Below are positions 1 through 11,569 of a stretch of DNA of 64,000 nucleotides, one piece after another (within the stretch, counting starts at the first letter, position 1; every line of letters starts with the position of its first letter). A program made the position numbers and the translations under genes. This stretch comes from Ahaetulla prasina (Eukaryota; Chordata; Lepidosauria; Squamata; Colubridae). The stretch covers positions 156,620,502 to 156,684,501 of the forward strand of contig NC_080541.1 of NCBI RefSeq assembly GCF_028640845.1. Direction: 5' to 3'. The notes under the pieces are model-generated. The model saw only the letters and a program-made list of their open reading frames with translations, was not told where the DNA came from and made no database searches.

Positions 1-522
1 TTCAGAGGATAATTAGAACTGCAGAAAAAATAATTGCTACCAACTTGCCTTCCATTGAGGACCTGTATACTGCACGAATCAAGAAGAGGGCCGTGAAAAT
101 ATTTGCAGATCCCTCGCATCCTGGACATAAACTGTTTCAACTCCTACCTTCAAAACGACGCTATAGAGCACTGCACACCAGAACAACTAGACACAAGAAC
201 AGTTTTTTCCCGAAGGCCATCACTCTGCTAAACAAATAATTCCCTCAACACTGTCAGACTATTTACTGAATCTGCACTACTATTAATTGTTTCATAGTTC
301 CCATCACCAATCTCTTTCCATTTATGACTGTATGACTATAACTTGTTGCTGGCAATCCTTATGATTTATATTGATATATTGATCATCAATTGTGTTGTAA
401 ATGTTGTATCTTGATAAACGTATCTTTCTTTTATGTACACTGAGAGCATATGCACCAAGACAAATTCCTTGTGTGTCCAATCACACTTGGCCAATAAAAA
501 TTCTATTCTATTCTATTCTATT
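1..522 (+). mobile_element. CR1/L3-type LINE, 3' end (cut by window edge)
   Basis: This is the last part of a non-LTR retrotransposon. It encodes the C-terminal tail of ORF2 (open at 45-239, ending in LLNK), then a 3' UTR with an AATAAA at about 492 and an ATTCT pentamer array at about 500-522. It matches 21350-21866 almost base for base, so it is a second copy of the LINE at 20.5-21.9 kb. It keeps a few bases that the other copy lost near 21503. Snake CR1-L3 elements are known to carry AATAG (reverse complement ATTCT) tails. The family name rests on that tail and on the RT seen in the other copy. Confidence 0.88.
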
Positions 523-539
523 ATTGTGATACTCTGGAT

Positions 540-2490
540 CAAACTCACAATATGTCCGAACTATGCCTGTATCTGGATGCAATACCTACTGGGTGTGAGT
601 ATGGAGAACTGGAACAATCATTGTGAGAATTCTATATAGTATGTGTGGTTTTTTTCCTTACAGTTAGAAACCGTAAACGAATTTGAGTTCCAGCTCAAAA
701 GCAGTTTGTGAATTCAGAATTAAAATCAGTATCTTCAATGGAGTATAATGAACAGATGCAGAGTGACTATGACAATAACTTTTATGTATAAATCAGTTTC
801 CGATTCTTGGAGACTCAGATTTATTTTATATAAATGGGAAAACCTGCAAGTACGCAGCAGAATTTGTAAGCATATATCTATATAGCACAATTGAAATATT
901 GCTTCCACATTTTTGATTGGTGGGTTTGGGAGAGAAATAAAAAGTAGAGAAAGGATTCTTCTGAAGTATGTAACATTTATGGAATGTACATTTTCAGACA
1001 CCAAGCTGAATTTATATTCAGTCTGATGTTGCCATCTGTTGGGAGCTCTTGGGATAAAAAAAGTGTTTTTGTCCTGTTTTACCTACAAGTTGGCATAGAT
1101 TACAAAAATGTGTTGCACATAAGTTGGATCAACAAGGTTTCATACTTCATTTCTGAAGTAATTTTTTTCAAAGTAATAATTAGATCTTTTTCTAGATCAG
1201 GCCTTTAGTATTTGCAGTATGAGTATTAACTTTTAATCTTGTTTATAGAACAAAGATACGTTATTTATTCTATTTAATTCCATCATGTTTTCAAGATACC
1301 TGCTTTTTATCCTCTTGAAGTGGCTCTATATTAGGGGAATAATCATTCAGTACAAGTGTGTATGGGAATTTCTATCTGGATATTCTTGATTTGAGTGTGT
1401 CTCAAGGCAATGGACACTATAACATTTCCTTCCCTTATTTTATATCTGTGTGAGGGATATAAAGGAGAAGAAAAGCAAACATTTACCCAGAGAAGTACAA
1501 ATAAAAGGAACAATGAGACATAAATAAAATATGAAACATGAGCAAATATGTAAGAGCTTTGAGAGGTGAAGCATACTGAAAATCCTGATTAAATGTCAGC
1601 GCACCACAGTATCTCCTTCGTATGGGGATGTGATGTAGGTTTGCAAATCAGTCACTAAATTAGATACCCTATCTTGCATAGAATTGTATGAACATGCTTA
1701 GGGTAAAACTAGGCTGTGTTTATGCTTTGGGGTGATAACTGAGTGAGATTGTTTTTATTGTTACTAGAAAATGTGGCATTTGTAGGACTGAGACTCATAA
1801 CCTAGTCCAAGTTCATCCAAATAATCCTAGAAGATGTTTAAATTCAAATTAAAATAGAAAGCCTTCTGCTTGTTTCAGTATAGCTACTGCATACAACTTT
1901 CAGTACTGTTTCCTTCTTTTCAGACATGATTTATTGTGAATTTATTGAAAAGGAATGCTTTTGTGAAATCCAATACAAGCAATATGTTCAGATTTGTTCC
2001 CAATTTATAACTGATTGTTTTCTTCATTTCTAATACTTTCTTTGTTCAGAAGCTCTTGAGAGATTGTCACAGTGAAGGACTACAATTTCTAGTATTAAAA
2101 GAAATAAAAAAGAAATGACAGCATTTTTATATTTTAATCAGTTCCTGCAATATTTAGAGTGAATCAGATTGCACACTTTGTATATTTTTAACAAGTATAC
2201 CCCAGATTGGACTGATATTAAGCATTGTATATTGATTTTGGTCAATGATAGACAGGACACCTCTAAGAAATCCTGTGTAAAATACAAACATGCAAACTGA
2301 ATATACTTGCAAATGCCACAGTTTAAAGTTTAGCATTATTTAATTTTTGCAAGATTTCATTTCATGCCCACAATTAATTCTTCTCCCTGAATCTGTTGAA
2401 AAATATTTATGGATTTCTGCAGTTTTGTTTATAACCATGCCTCATTTAGCGATTAACTTGTTTAGCAAACACAGCAGTAATACAATAATT
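540..2490. other. AT-rich non-coding stretch, no gene seen
   Basis: No long frame, splice-bounded exon or recognisable repeat was found. Short frames on both strands look random. It is probably intronic or intergenic DNA. Confidence 0.5.
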
Positions 2491-2629
2491 TTTTGACCAA
2501 TGCATGCAATTATAACCAAATTTCATGCGCATCTGTTAACAATGCACGCTGGAGTGAGAATAACAACTGGAAAAGCTGCACAAGAAAAATTTATCCAAAA
2601 GAGATGACAGCAACCAGTGACCTTTTCAA

Positions 2630-2672
<43 letters not shown>

Positions 2673-2722
2673 GTCCCTCCCTCTCCCTCTCTTCCCCCCT
2701 TCCCTTCCTCTCCCTCTCTGTC
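2630..2722. repeat. (CT)n / (TCCC)n low-complexity tract
   Basis: A pyrimidine run: CT dinucleotides to about 2670, then CCCT/TCCC-type repeats to about 2722. Frames across it encode only Leu-Ser or Arg-Glu dipeptide repeats and are not genes. Confidence 0.95.
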
Positions 2723-3559
2723 ATGTGTTCATTTAGCAACATTAATGACCTAGTTCTTTGAACTGTGAACAAAATCATTAAATGAGGAGTAGGTGTATAT
2801 ATAGATATATGTGTGTATTTTTCCTCCTGTTTGGTAGAGTGACTTGTAGTACCTAGTATTTTCCCCAATATTTTGCATTGGAAAGCTTGTCAATATCACT
2901 GAACAGACAGAGACCTCATAGTTTTTTCCGATTTTCAGAATTGTTTTCTCTGAAAATCTCAAACTTCACCAAAATATTGTTTAAATAAATTTCAGCGGGC
3001 AAAGCAATTAGCTGTGTATTTTTTTAAAAATGTATATTTTTCTCACAAGCTTCATTTTTCTGTGGAGATTGAATCATCTACGAGATGTTTGATTGTATAG
3101 TAGTGTAATTTTAGAGGTGGTTTTTTAAAAAAGTTTTATTGAGTTTAATATGGCTTCATGTGGGATGCTGTTGGGGCAGCCCATATAATCTGCCTTAGGA
3201 GAAATTCTGGGAAAGTTTACAGAAAATACAAGAAATCATGAAGATGCCACAATTCCATCTTGCTTCTTTAGCAGCCTTTTAATTTTGCCTTTTCTACTTT
3301 TACTGCTAATCCATAAATTGCCTAATCTCGTGCATCATGCCACACAATGTTATATTGGAGGAAGGGGGCTGTTCTTTATTAAAATGGATTGTTTGGCATC
3401 AATATTTCATCAGCAAAGTGAATCAGTGTGGAAGAACTGCTTGCGGGTATGTGCATGTCGTTGGTGGCGTGCAATATATTAAATAGGTTTAGAAGGATGA
3501 TGAGTGGGATAATAAGGTAACAAAATTCTCAGGAGGGAATGTTAGCATAATATTCTGGG

Positions 3560-3950
3560 TGAGTATTTGTAAAAATTTGACTTACAGCAGTTTATTTAGT
3601 GACCATTTGAGGTTTCAATGGCACTGAAAAAAGTGACTTATGACTATTTTTCACATGCCTATTGCAGCATCATGTGATCAAAATTCAGACCCTTAAACTG
3701 ACACATGTTTATGACGGTTGCAGTATCCCGGGATCATGTGATTACCTTTTGCAACCTTCTAACCAGCAAAATCAATTTGGAAGCCAGATTCACTTAACAA
3801 CTAACTTAACCACTCAGTGAGTCACGTAATAACTGTGGAAAGAAAGGTCATAAAATGGGGCAAAATGCACTTAACAATGTTTTGCTTAGCAACAGAAATG
3901 TTGGGCTCAATTCTGGTCATAAGTCAAAGACAACCTATATTTACCCACTT
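3560..3950. mobile_element. MITE of the 'GTCCTTGACTTA' family, diverged copy
   Basis: The left end reads TTGACTTACAGCAGTTTA and the right end GGTCATAAGTCAAAGACAAC, an imperfect inverted repeat. The body (GCACTGAAAAAAGTGACTTATGAC and similar, CTTAGCAACAGAAATGTTGG) recurs near 8.5, 20.2, 22.7, 30.5 and 32.3 kb. It encodes no protein. The better-preserved copy at 32089-32488 is flanked by TA. Confidence 0.75.
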
Positions 3951-3999
3951 TGAGCATTGTGGAATTCAAATGTTTATTGTGATGTCTGTATTTGTGGAG

Positions 4000-4345
4000 T
4001 CCTTGGTGTTCTTTGAGTTTGACTGGATTGTTGTTGTTGTTTTTTGCAGATGTTTCATTATCTACGTAGGTAACATCATCAGCACTAGTGGGTGGTGGGT
4101 TTGCTCTTTGTTTATATACAAATGGCTTGCCCAGTCAGTGTTCTTGATGGTTCCTTGATTAGGTTATTTATTTAATGTTAGCTTGTGTGTCTAGTATTAA
4201 TCTTGGTATTAATCTCTTCTTATCTGGGTATTGATTGCTGGTCAGGAGGTGTTTTAGTTTTTTTATTGTCTCTGTTGAATGTCTGTATTCTGAGGTCTTA
4301 GTTGCTTTATTTCCAAATTAATCAGGAATTATGTGCCCCTTTAAA
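4000..4345 (-). mobile_element. Penelope-like element arm, short copy
   Basis: On the minus strand, 4049-4082 carries CTGATGAT, a hairpin and GAAACATC. The same 34-nt layout is found in the Penelope-like arms at 35.7-37.9 kb. The flank (CCTTGGTGTTCTTTGAGTTT, GATTGTTGTTGTTG) resembles the fold-back repeat at 11.45 kb. No protein is left. Calling it Penelope-like is an inference from the shared motif. Confidence 0.5.
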
Positions 4346-4394
4346 ATTAATAATATTTATTGTGACTTTGAGTTAGTCTTAAATCTGGCAACAG

Positions 4395-4560
4395 CATGGG
4401 TAAGTTCCTGTAGAATTTCAGAAGTAGTTTGCCATTACTCCTTCCTAGAGCTGAGGGAAAGTGACTGGCCCAAGGTTACCCATCTGGTTTTATACCTAAG
4501 GTGGGACTAGAATTTACGATCTCCCAGTTTCTAACATGATGCCTTTCTAAAACCAAAAGG
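4395..4560 (-). mobile_element. tRNA-derived SINE, minus strand, fragment
   Basis: Read on the minus strand this gives a tRNA-like B-box region, then 'ccttgggccagtcac'-like and 'ggaggagtaatggcaaac'-like segments. The plus-strand copies at 33010-33125 and 33472-33705 match this plan. It is old and diverged. Confidence 0.6.
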
Positions 4561-5099
4561 AAAAAGAAAACAGAGATCAGACTAAACATACCGTAAGAAT
4601 TGGAAGAGCAGCATAAAAAGTTTTTTTAGCTAAATCGTGGAAATGTTTCAGAAGACATTGCAAAACTAATGTCTTAGTGACCAAGGCAAATGAGATACAC
4701 TCTGAATAGTTTCTCTACTTGCTTCACTGTATACAAAAGTAGGTCAAATTTTTCTCCCTGGAGCAAGTAGTTAACAAAACATTCTGTTCTATCCCTGGCT
4801 TCTTCCTACTGGGATGGACGGAAAGGGAACAATATTCTTTTGTTGTGGTGCTTTGCTTCTGACTGCTGTTCTTCAAAGGAGACCCATTGTGAATTCTGCT
4901 TCACAATCAGGATGAATGATGGAGAGAAGTACGACCAAGTGGCTATAGCTTTTCATTTCATTTCATTTCCTTCCAAGTCTTCTGCGCTCTTTGCTGTCTA
5001 TACCTCCTTCATGTCCCACAATACCTAGCTTGCAATTCCAAGTGTATTGAGATTTATTTTACTATAGCCTAGTAACAAATGTATGTTCAGTTACTATAC

Positions 5100-5165
5100 C
5101 CAATCCAGAGTCGTGTTTTGTGAGGTGAGTGGCTATACAAATTTGACAAAGAAATAAATAAGTCA
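5100..5165 (+). repeat. LINE 3' tail fragment
   Basis: CCAGAGTCGTGTTTTGTGAG, then GGCTATACAAATTTGA and an A-rich tail: the form of a LINE 3' terminus of the 'ccgcccagagtcg...gggcggctatacaaat' type. No coding part is present. Confidence 0.55.
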
Positions 5166-5882
5166 GAAGAAATACTCTCTCAGAACATTCATGATTTAAG
5201 GACCGCCACAAAAGCAAATTTATATTGAACAAACTTCTGCTTTTTTGCCAGTCTAGTGAAAATGTTCAGATTTATACCAATATGCACAGTAAATGTCTAT
5301 GCCAAAACAACGTGTATGTGTGTGGGGATGGGGGAAAAGAATTTTCTGGGCTTCTGGAGATGCACAATTTTACTCAGCACAATTCACAATATCTGTCACA
5401 AGGGCATCACTGCGATTCTTGGCAAAGTTTTCGTGCACAGGTTGCTTGACTGCCACTTGGCTAAATAGCTGTTCCCTTCAATTTTCTTGAAGCAGTTTTT
5501 CAACAAGATTTTTTTTTTAAAGAATTTTGATAAAAAGTTTCTTCTAAAAAAATAGTCTGCAACAGATTTGGAATAACAACAAGAGGCATACTTATTCCAT
5601 TAGAGCAGTGTTTCCCAACTGTGAGGTATACTTTCCTTGGGTAGATGCAGACAGAGTCCAGGGAAGGTGTGAACATTTTGTATTTTTTAATGTCTTTATT
5701 AAAAATAAAGTCTCATTGTAGTGTTTTCATCGTTTGCGTTTATTTTGATATTTGGATTTTAAAGGGAAATGTGTATGTTAAAGTTACACTAAAGGAAGGT
5801 GTGATGGGGAAATGTTTAGAAAGCTCTTCATTAGAGGGAAAAAATGTTATACAGGTAGTTGTTGACTTACAACCATTCATTC

Positions 5883-8310
5883 ACGCCGGAGAAGACGCCT
5901 AGAGAGTGCCTGGAGATCCAGCCGTTCTGAGACTGACCGGACACTAGTTAGGTCCTATAGTAGGACCTACCTAGTGGCATTGAGGGAAGCGAAGCATTCT
6001 TACGTGTCCTCCCTCATTGCATCGGCAGACAACCGCCCGGTCGCCCTGTTTCGGGTTAACAGGAGGGGCGGGAGGACCCATTACAAGGGCGTGCTGAGGA
6101 GTTTAACGGTTATCTATACGATAAAATCGTTCAGCTTCGGGATAGTTTGGATCAAAATTGGGTAGATCCAGGTGAGAGTTTCGAGACTCGTCTTGTTGAG
6201 ACCGTTTGGGATAGTTTTGACCCTGTGACTCCCGAGGACATGGACAGGTTACTGGGAAGGTTGAATGCCACCACATGTTTACTGGACCCGTGCCCCTCCT
6301 GGTTGGTGCTGGCCACGCAGGAGGTGACACGAGGCTGGCTCCGGGGGATTATAAATGCTTCTTTGCGGGAGGGGGTCTTTCCCGCTGCCTTGAAAGAGGC
6401 GGTGGTGAGACCTCTCCTCAAGAAGCTGTCGTGTCCCACTCCTCCGCTGACGGCTGGGTCAGGGAAATCCGAATCAGGCTTGCCTCTGCAGCTCTGCCCA
6501 AAGTCCTAGCAAAGTCCTCAGAGCAGGCAGGAGACCAGTAAGTGACTTCAGCAAGATAAGTTCAACTTTTGCCTGACTCAGAGACTGCCAGAAAGTAGAT
6601 CCTTTATATAGGCCATGGGGTGTGGCTCCATGACTCAGCACTCATTAAGGCCTGCCCCTCCCTTCCTTCTGTTGCCTCCGCCTCTCCAATCTTCTGATGC
6701 GAGGGTCACTCCAATCAGCTGTTGTTAGAGTAAACCTCCTCAGGCTCACCTGCTGTGGAGGAGGGGGAGGGGTCTAGCTGCTCCGTTTGCCTGGGCATGG
6801 AGTCAGGGCTGGGGCAGGGAGATGCTCCTTCTTCTGCAGTTTGTGTGGGCATGGAGCCAGGACTGGGGCCGGGAGGCATACATTCCTCAGTGTTCGGGAG
6901 CAGGTAAGAAGGCCCCGGCTGCTCTGAGGGCGGGCAAGACACAACAGAAGCCTTCCCTGGACCCAGCTGTTTTAGAAAATTATCATCCAGTCTCCAACCT
7001 TCGTTTTACGGCGAAGGTTGTAGAGAGTGCAGTGGCACGTCAATTACCCCAGTACCTGGATGAAACCGTCTATCTAGACCCGTTCCAGTCCGGCTTCCGG
7101 CCCGGATACAGTACGGAGACGGCTTTGGTCGTGTTGGTGGATGATCTCTGGAGGGCCAGGGATAAGGGTTACTCCTCTGCCCTGGTCCTATTAGATCTCT
7201 CAGCGGCTTTCGATACCATCGACCATGGTATCCTGCTGCGCCGGTTGGAGGGTTTGGGAGTGGGAGGCACCGTTTATCGGTGGTTCTCCTCCTACCTCTC
7301 TGACCGGACGCAGACAGTGTTGACAGGGGGGCAGAGATTGACCCCGAGGCGCCTCATGTGTGGGGTGCCGAAGGGATCGATTCTCTCGCCTCTCCTGTTC
7401 AACATCTATATGAAGCCACTGGGCGAGATCATCAGTGGTTTGGGGTGAGATACCAACTGTACGCTGACGATATGCAGCTGTACTTTTCCACCCCAGGCCA
7501 CCCCAATGAAGCTATCAAAGTACTGTCCCGGTGTCTGGAAGCCGTACGGGTCTGGATGGGGAGAAACAGGCTCAAGCTTAATCCCTCCAAGACGGAGTGG
7601 CTGTGGATGCCGGCACCCCGGTACAGTGAGCTGCAGCCGCGGCTGACTGTTGGGGGTGAGTCATTGGCCCCGATGGAAAGGGTGCGCAACTTGGGCGTTC
7701 TCCTGGATGGGCGGTTGTCTTTCGAAGACCATTTGACGACCGTCTCCAGGAGAGCTTTTTATCAGGTTCACCTGATCCGCCAGTTGCGCCTCTTCCTGGA
7801 CCGGGATGCCCTATGCACGGTCACTCATGCTCTCGTGACCTCTCGCTTGGACTATTGCAATGCTCTCTACATGGGGCTCCCCTTGAAGAGCACCCGGAGA
7901 CTCCAGTTAGTCCAGAATGCAGCTGCGCGGGTGATAGAGGGAGCGGTTCGGAGCTCCCATGTAACACCATCCTGTGCAGACTGCACTGGCTGCCTGTTGT
8001 CTTCCGGGTGCGCTTCAAGGTATTGGTGACCACCTTCAAAGCGCTCCATGGCTTAGGACCAGGATATTTATGGGACCGTCTACTGCCATCTTCTATCTCC
8101 CAGCGACCTGTGCATTCTCACAGAGAGGGACTCCTTAGGGTGCCGTCAGCCAAGCAATGTCGACTGGCGGCCCCCAGGGGGAGGGCCTTCTCTGTGGGGG
8201 CTCCTACCCTGTGGAACGAACTTCCCCCTGGACTTCGTCAACTATCCGACCTTCGGACCTTTCGCCGCAAACTTAAAACCTATTTATTCCGTCTAGCTGG
8301 ACTGGCTTGA
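5883..8310 (+). pseudogene. L2-like ORF2 (RT), broken by LTR insertion and frameshifts
   Basis: This is the decayed reverse transcriptase of the LINE. In the intact product it would copy the element's RNA at a nicked chromosomal target. The sequence shows a linker region (5960-6430), interruption by an LTR, and then an open RT stretch from 6952. That stretch has motif A (LDLSAAFDTIDH) and a GVPKGSILSPLL motif B variant. A one-base deletion near 7440 moves the frame, which continues with the catalytic YADD motif (YADDMQLY). A second shift near 7965 leads into the C-terminal part, which ends at 8310 with a stop after RLAGLA. Endonuclease is absent. The product cannot be functional. Confidence 0.9.
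6427..6946 (-). mobile_element. Solo LTR inserted in the LINE ORF2
   Basis: A 520-bp insertion starts TGTCGTGTC and ends GACACAACA: TG...CA termini with an 8-of-9 inverted repeat. It is flanked by a perfect 5-bp target-site duplication GAAGC (6422-6426 and 6947-6951). The LINE reading resumes exactly after it. On the minus strand a TATA-like CCTATATAAAGG lies at 6601-6612, which suggests minus orientation. No internal retroviral or Gypsy genes are present, so it is a solo LTR left by recombination between two LTRs. The parent family was not determined. Confidence 0.88.
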
Positions 8311-8809
8311 TTTTAAAATTTTTAATTTGCTTTTATGGGTTTTAAATTTTTGTAAATTTTTTATAGGGTGTTATTGTATTTTAAATTTTTGGCCAATTGA
8401 ATAAGTTTTTTAAGGGGTTGTTCTTAATATTATATGTACTGTTCTCTTGGGATTTTATTCTGGCTGTGCACCGCCCTGAGTCCTTCGGGAGAAGGGCGGT
8501 ATACAAATTAAAATATTATTATTATTATTATTATTTAGGTAATATTCAAAGCTATAGTGGCACCGAAAAAAGTGGCTTATGATTGGTTTTAATACTTATG
8601 ACATCCCCATGGTCACGTGATCAAAATTCGGGCACTTGGCAACTGGGACATATTTATGACAGTTTCACTGACTCAGGATCATGTGATCATCATTTGTAAC
8701 TTGGCTGGTTTCTGACAAGCAAATGACTCACTTAACTGTCTTGCTTAGCAACAGAAATGTGAGAGTCAATTATGGTCGTAAGTCAAGGACTACTTGTTGC
8801 TAAATACAG

Positions 8810-10300
8810 AAGTGCAAGAGACTATATCAGACAACCTTGAGTTGAGAAGAAGGGAGAGGAGTCAATAAGCAGAACTGTGGCTGAAGGCCTATGAGAGTTC
8901 AAGCAGTTATCCAAATAGCTGAAATGACTTGAAGAAACCATGCAGGTCAGGCCATTCAACACATTGTTTCAGTATTTGAATTAATCTAGGAAAATCATCT
9001 ATACCAGAAACTCTTAATTTCTGCATAAGCATAGCTGGAAGATTGGATTGTAGTTGCTGGGTCTCTTGTGGCATCGCTCCATGTTCAAGCATCTTTTCCC
9101 AGCAATATATTATGTCTTATCTCTTTGCTATGATTGATTTGGATATAACAGTGCTAGTTGGATTCAATTTAATATCTAAAGGGTTTGATATTATTTTTAC
9201 ATTATTCAAGAAATAAATATTCTATCAATGCATGAATTGCAATGTTTGATTTGGCAAACACACACATATACTCATACACACACAAGAGCAAGAAGAGCTC
9301 TTTTGGAGTCCTCTATATTTTTTTTTAAAATGGGAAACAGTCTTGAGAACAAAAAGGTTAAGTAACATTGGGATAAGCCAGTTTCAAATTTAGGCTGCAG
9401 TTTTGTGACCCTATATGCCAGATTACTACTATTAATTTAGAGGAATCAGATTAATATATTCCTTAAAATTACTTGTTTTAGGTCTAAGTGAGATGCCTTT
9501 ATTTTACCAGAAGATGGCAGCTATGCCAAGCAGAATATTTCAGTTGAATCTTATTTTAAACGAGAGGATTCTGGCAAGGTTGAAGGTACTGTGGAATTAG
9601 ATTGAAGTATTAAAAACAAAAATTAAGGCATTTTATTATAGAAATAAAAAATAATGATTGCATTAGCCAATCACACAGTTTTATGCAAACAGAACAATGG
9701 TTTGGTGAAAAATTGGAGCAGTGAAAATTGGAGATTGGTTTTACAAGAAAAAAATGAAAAGTCATTATTTAATGAAGTTATTCCACTTCAATTGATCAAC
9801 ATCAACAATGGCAATAAAATTGCAGTAGAGCAGTATGCTGTTTTGTTAGAGAGACAGGATAGAATTGATTGCTTTTCTATTAATCTTCAGAACTCTCATT
9901 CCACTTTTTTTAATTACAGGCAGCATAGTACTGAGTCCCACTTGGGTTCACACATCAGGCTAGCAATGAGATATCTAAATTAACAAAATGTAGAACTATT
10001 CTGTGTTTGACAAAAAAGATTTACCTCTGCAGTGGCTAGGGAGTAGGTAAATAAGGTTGTACTGATCCTTGGGGATGGGTATGTGAACCTGTAGGATCAG
10101 GATATTTTCAGTCATCTTGTCCAATGATGCGGTTCTTCAGAGAAAGCAAAAAATGTAAATCTCACAAGACCATCAACATTTGCAAGATTTTGGTGACTTC
10201 ATTTCCTTTCACGAGAAGGTAGTTATCGTGAAATCTTGACTTCCCTTCTGAAATTCTTATCTCATAATCTACATAAATATTGCACACATTAATGAACTAT
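8810..10300. other. AT-rich non-coding stretch
   Basis: No gene was recognised. A short (CA)n-rich patch lies at about 9258-9285. A 109-codon frame at 9654-9983 has no family resemblance or splice context and is treated as chance. Confidence 0.5.
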
Positions 10301-10400
10301 TATAATATTTATTTATTTATTATTTCAACTTTTATACCGCCCTTCTCCCGAAGGACTCAGCCAAGTAAAAGCAATAATACAAAAGTTAAGAGCAATTTTA
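10300..10400 (-). repeat. L2-like LINE 3' end fragment
   Basis: ATTT repeats, then CTTTTATACCGCCCTTCTCC and CGAAGGACTCAG: the reverse complement of the 3' terminus of the LINEs at 8.5 and 56.8 kb. Only the last about 100 bases are present. Confidence 0.85.
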
Positions 10401-11034
10401 AAAAACTAATATTATTTTAATTCTTTAAAAAGTTATATTTGGAAGGGTTGCAGACCCCAATATATGTTGTCAGAAATGGAATAGTATACTTGTATTGTAT
10501 TGTCATCTTACATTCTTTGCCTTTACTGTAGTTTTGCCACTAGCTGGCCTTCAAAACTTTTGGAAGAAACTTTTCCTTTTTCCTCTTAGAAGAAACTCAT
10601 TTAAAAACTAAGGGATATACATAAATAGTACAAAAATCTTTATTTGGCTCTTGAGCAGCAGCATGGGATTCTTCTTGTACGGCGAGGAATGTTTTTGGTA
10701 GCACATAAGCTGATCAATAGTATTTTGTATATTTAATGAGATTTATAGGTTACCCCAATTAGTTAGAAATCTGGGTGTTTGATCGAATGAACCATCAAAA
10801 AAGTAAAAATTAAGAATTGCGTTATCAAAAGTGTAGTCTGGATCACATACCCGCAACAATTATTTTAAAAACCCAAAACATTATACAATACTTCATCATC
10901 CACTCTTTCCCAAGAACCAGGTTTTAAGGTTCATTTAAATAGGATCAGAATGGCAGCTGCCCAGATTTTGAAGGGAATGACAGAGGAGGCCACTTCCCAG
11001 GTTCCACCAGATGATATTGTTTAACCAATGAGAC

Positions 11035-11262
11035 CAGGGCTGGGATTCAGCTGGTTCGGACAGGTTCAGGCAAACTGGTAGTTACAGCCAGCGGCTGGGC
11101 CCACCCACCTTGGTGTTATACAACCCCCGTGTTTTTGATGCAGCGTGCATGTGTGCAAGACGCACACAAGTGAATTGAGCGCGTCCACGAGCTCACATTT
11201 TTTATTCTGGGTGAACCGGTGGTTAAATTATGTGAAGCCCTCCCTCTAAATGGGACCTAGAA
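11035..11262. mobile_element. MITE-like repeat with 'GTGAACCGGTGGTTAAATTA' end
   Basis: CAGGGCTGGGATTCAGCTGG at the left and GTGAACCGGTGGTTAAATTA then TGTGAAGCCCTCCCTC at the right form rough inverted ends, with a GC-richer middle. It has no coding content. It resembles, loosely, the hAT-type repeats at 47.37 and 63.9 kb. Confidence 0.5.
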
Positions 11263-11446
11263 TATTGCAACTCTGTTAGATTATGTGGGATAGGCAGAAA
11301 CTTTAAATGATAGGCAGTTTCTCAAATAACTAGGTTCTTGCCCGTGTGCATCTTGACTAATTAAATATTTGAGGCATGAACTAGATGATACAGAAATACA
11401 TATTTAAGACAAGAGAATATATGTAGTTCATGGTTGAGCCATGAAA

Positions 11447-11566
11447 TCCTTAGTGTTCTCTGAGCTTGGTTGTTTGCTTGCAGCTATTTCATTACCCAAC
11501 TAGGTAACATGTCAGGTAATAAAACATCTGCAAGCAAACAACCAAGTTCAGAGAGTACCAAGGACT
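11447..11566. repeat. Fold-back (inverted) repeat, Penelope-arm type
   Basis: The left arm (about 11449-11495, reading ...GAGCTTGGTTGTTTGCTTGC...) is the reverse complement, with a few mismatches, of the right arm (about 11516-11564, ...GCAAGCAAACAACCAAG...). Only about 20 bases separate them. The left arm holds a degraded copy (11483-11515, minus) of the CTGANGAT-hairpin-GAAAC motif of the Penelope-like arms. Confidence 0.8.
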
Positions 11567-11569
11567 TCA

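Larger units (their letters stand above)
5883..8535 (+). mobile_element. L2-like non-LTR retrotransposon, 5'-truncated
   Basis: The element starts inside ORF2, in the linker between endonuclease and RT. It runs through RT, the C-terminal domain and a 3' UTR, ending CCGCCCTGAGTCCTTCGGGA, GAAGGGCGGTATACAAAT and an (ATT)n tail. The minus-strand copy at 56.8-59.9 kb and the 3' fragments at 51.4-52.1 and 10.3 kb are the same family. A 520-bp LTR is inserted at 6427-6946. The clade (L2/CR1 group) is inferred from RT motifs. Confidence 0.9.
5851..8805. mobile_element. MITE interrupted by an L2-like LINE
   Basis: The left end (5851-5880: ACAGGTAGTTGTTGACTTAC, then AACCATTCAT) and the remainder (about 8536-8805, ending GTCGTAAGTCAAGGACTAC) together make one member of the 'GTCCTTGACTTA' MITE family. 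The two parts are separated by a 2.65-kb LINE. The MITE is therefore older than the LINE. Confidence 0.85.

Noticed and set aside
9654..9983. 109-codon plus-strand frame
   Set aside because: AT-rich, no known motif, no splice or promoter context.
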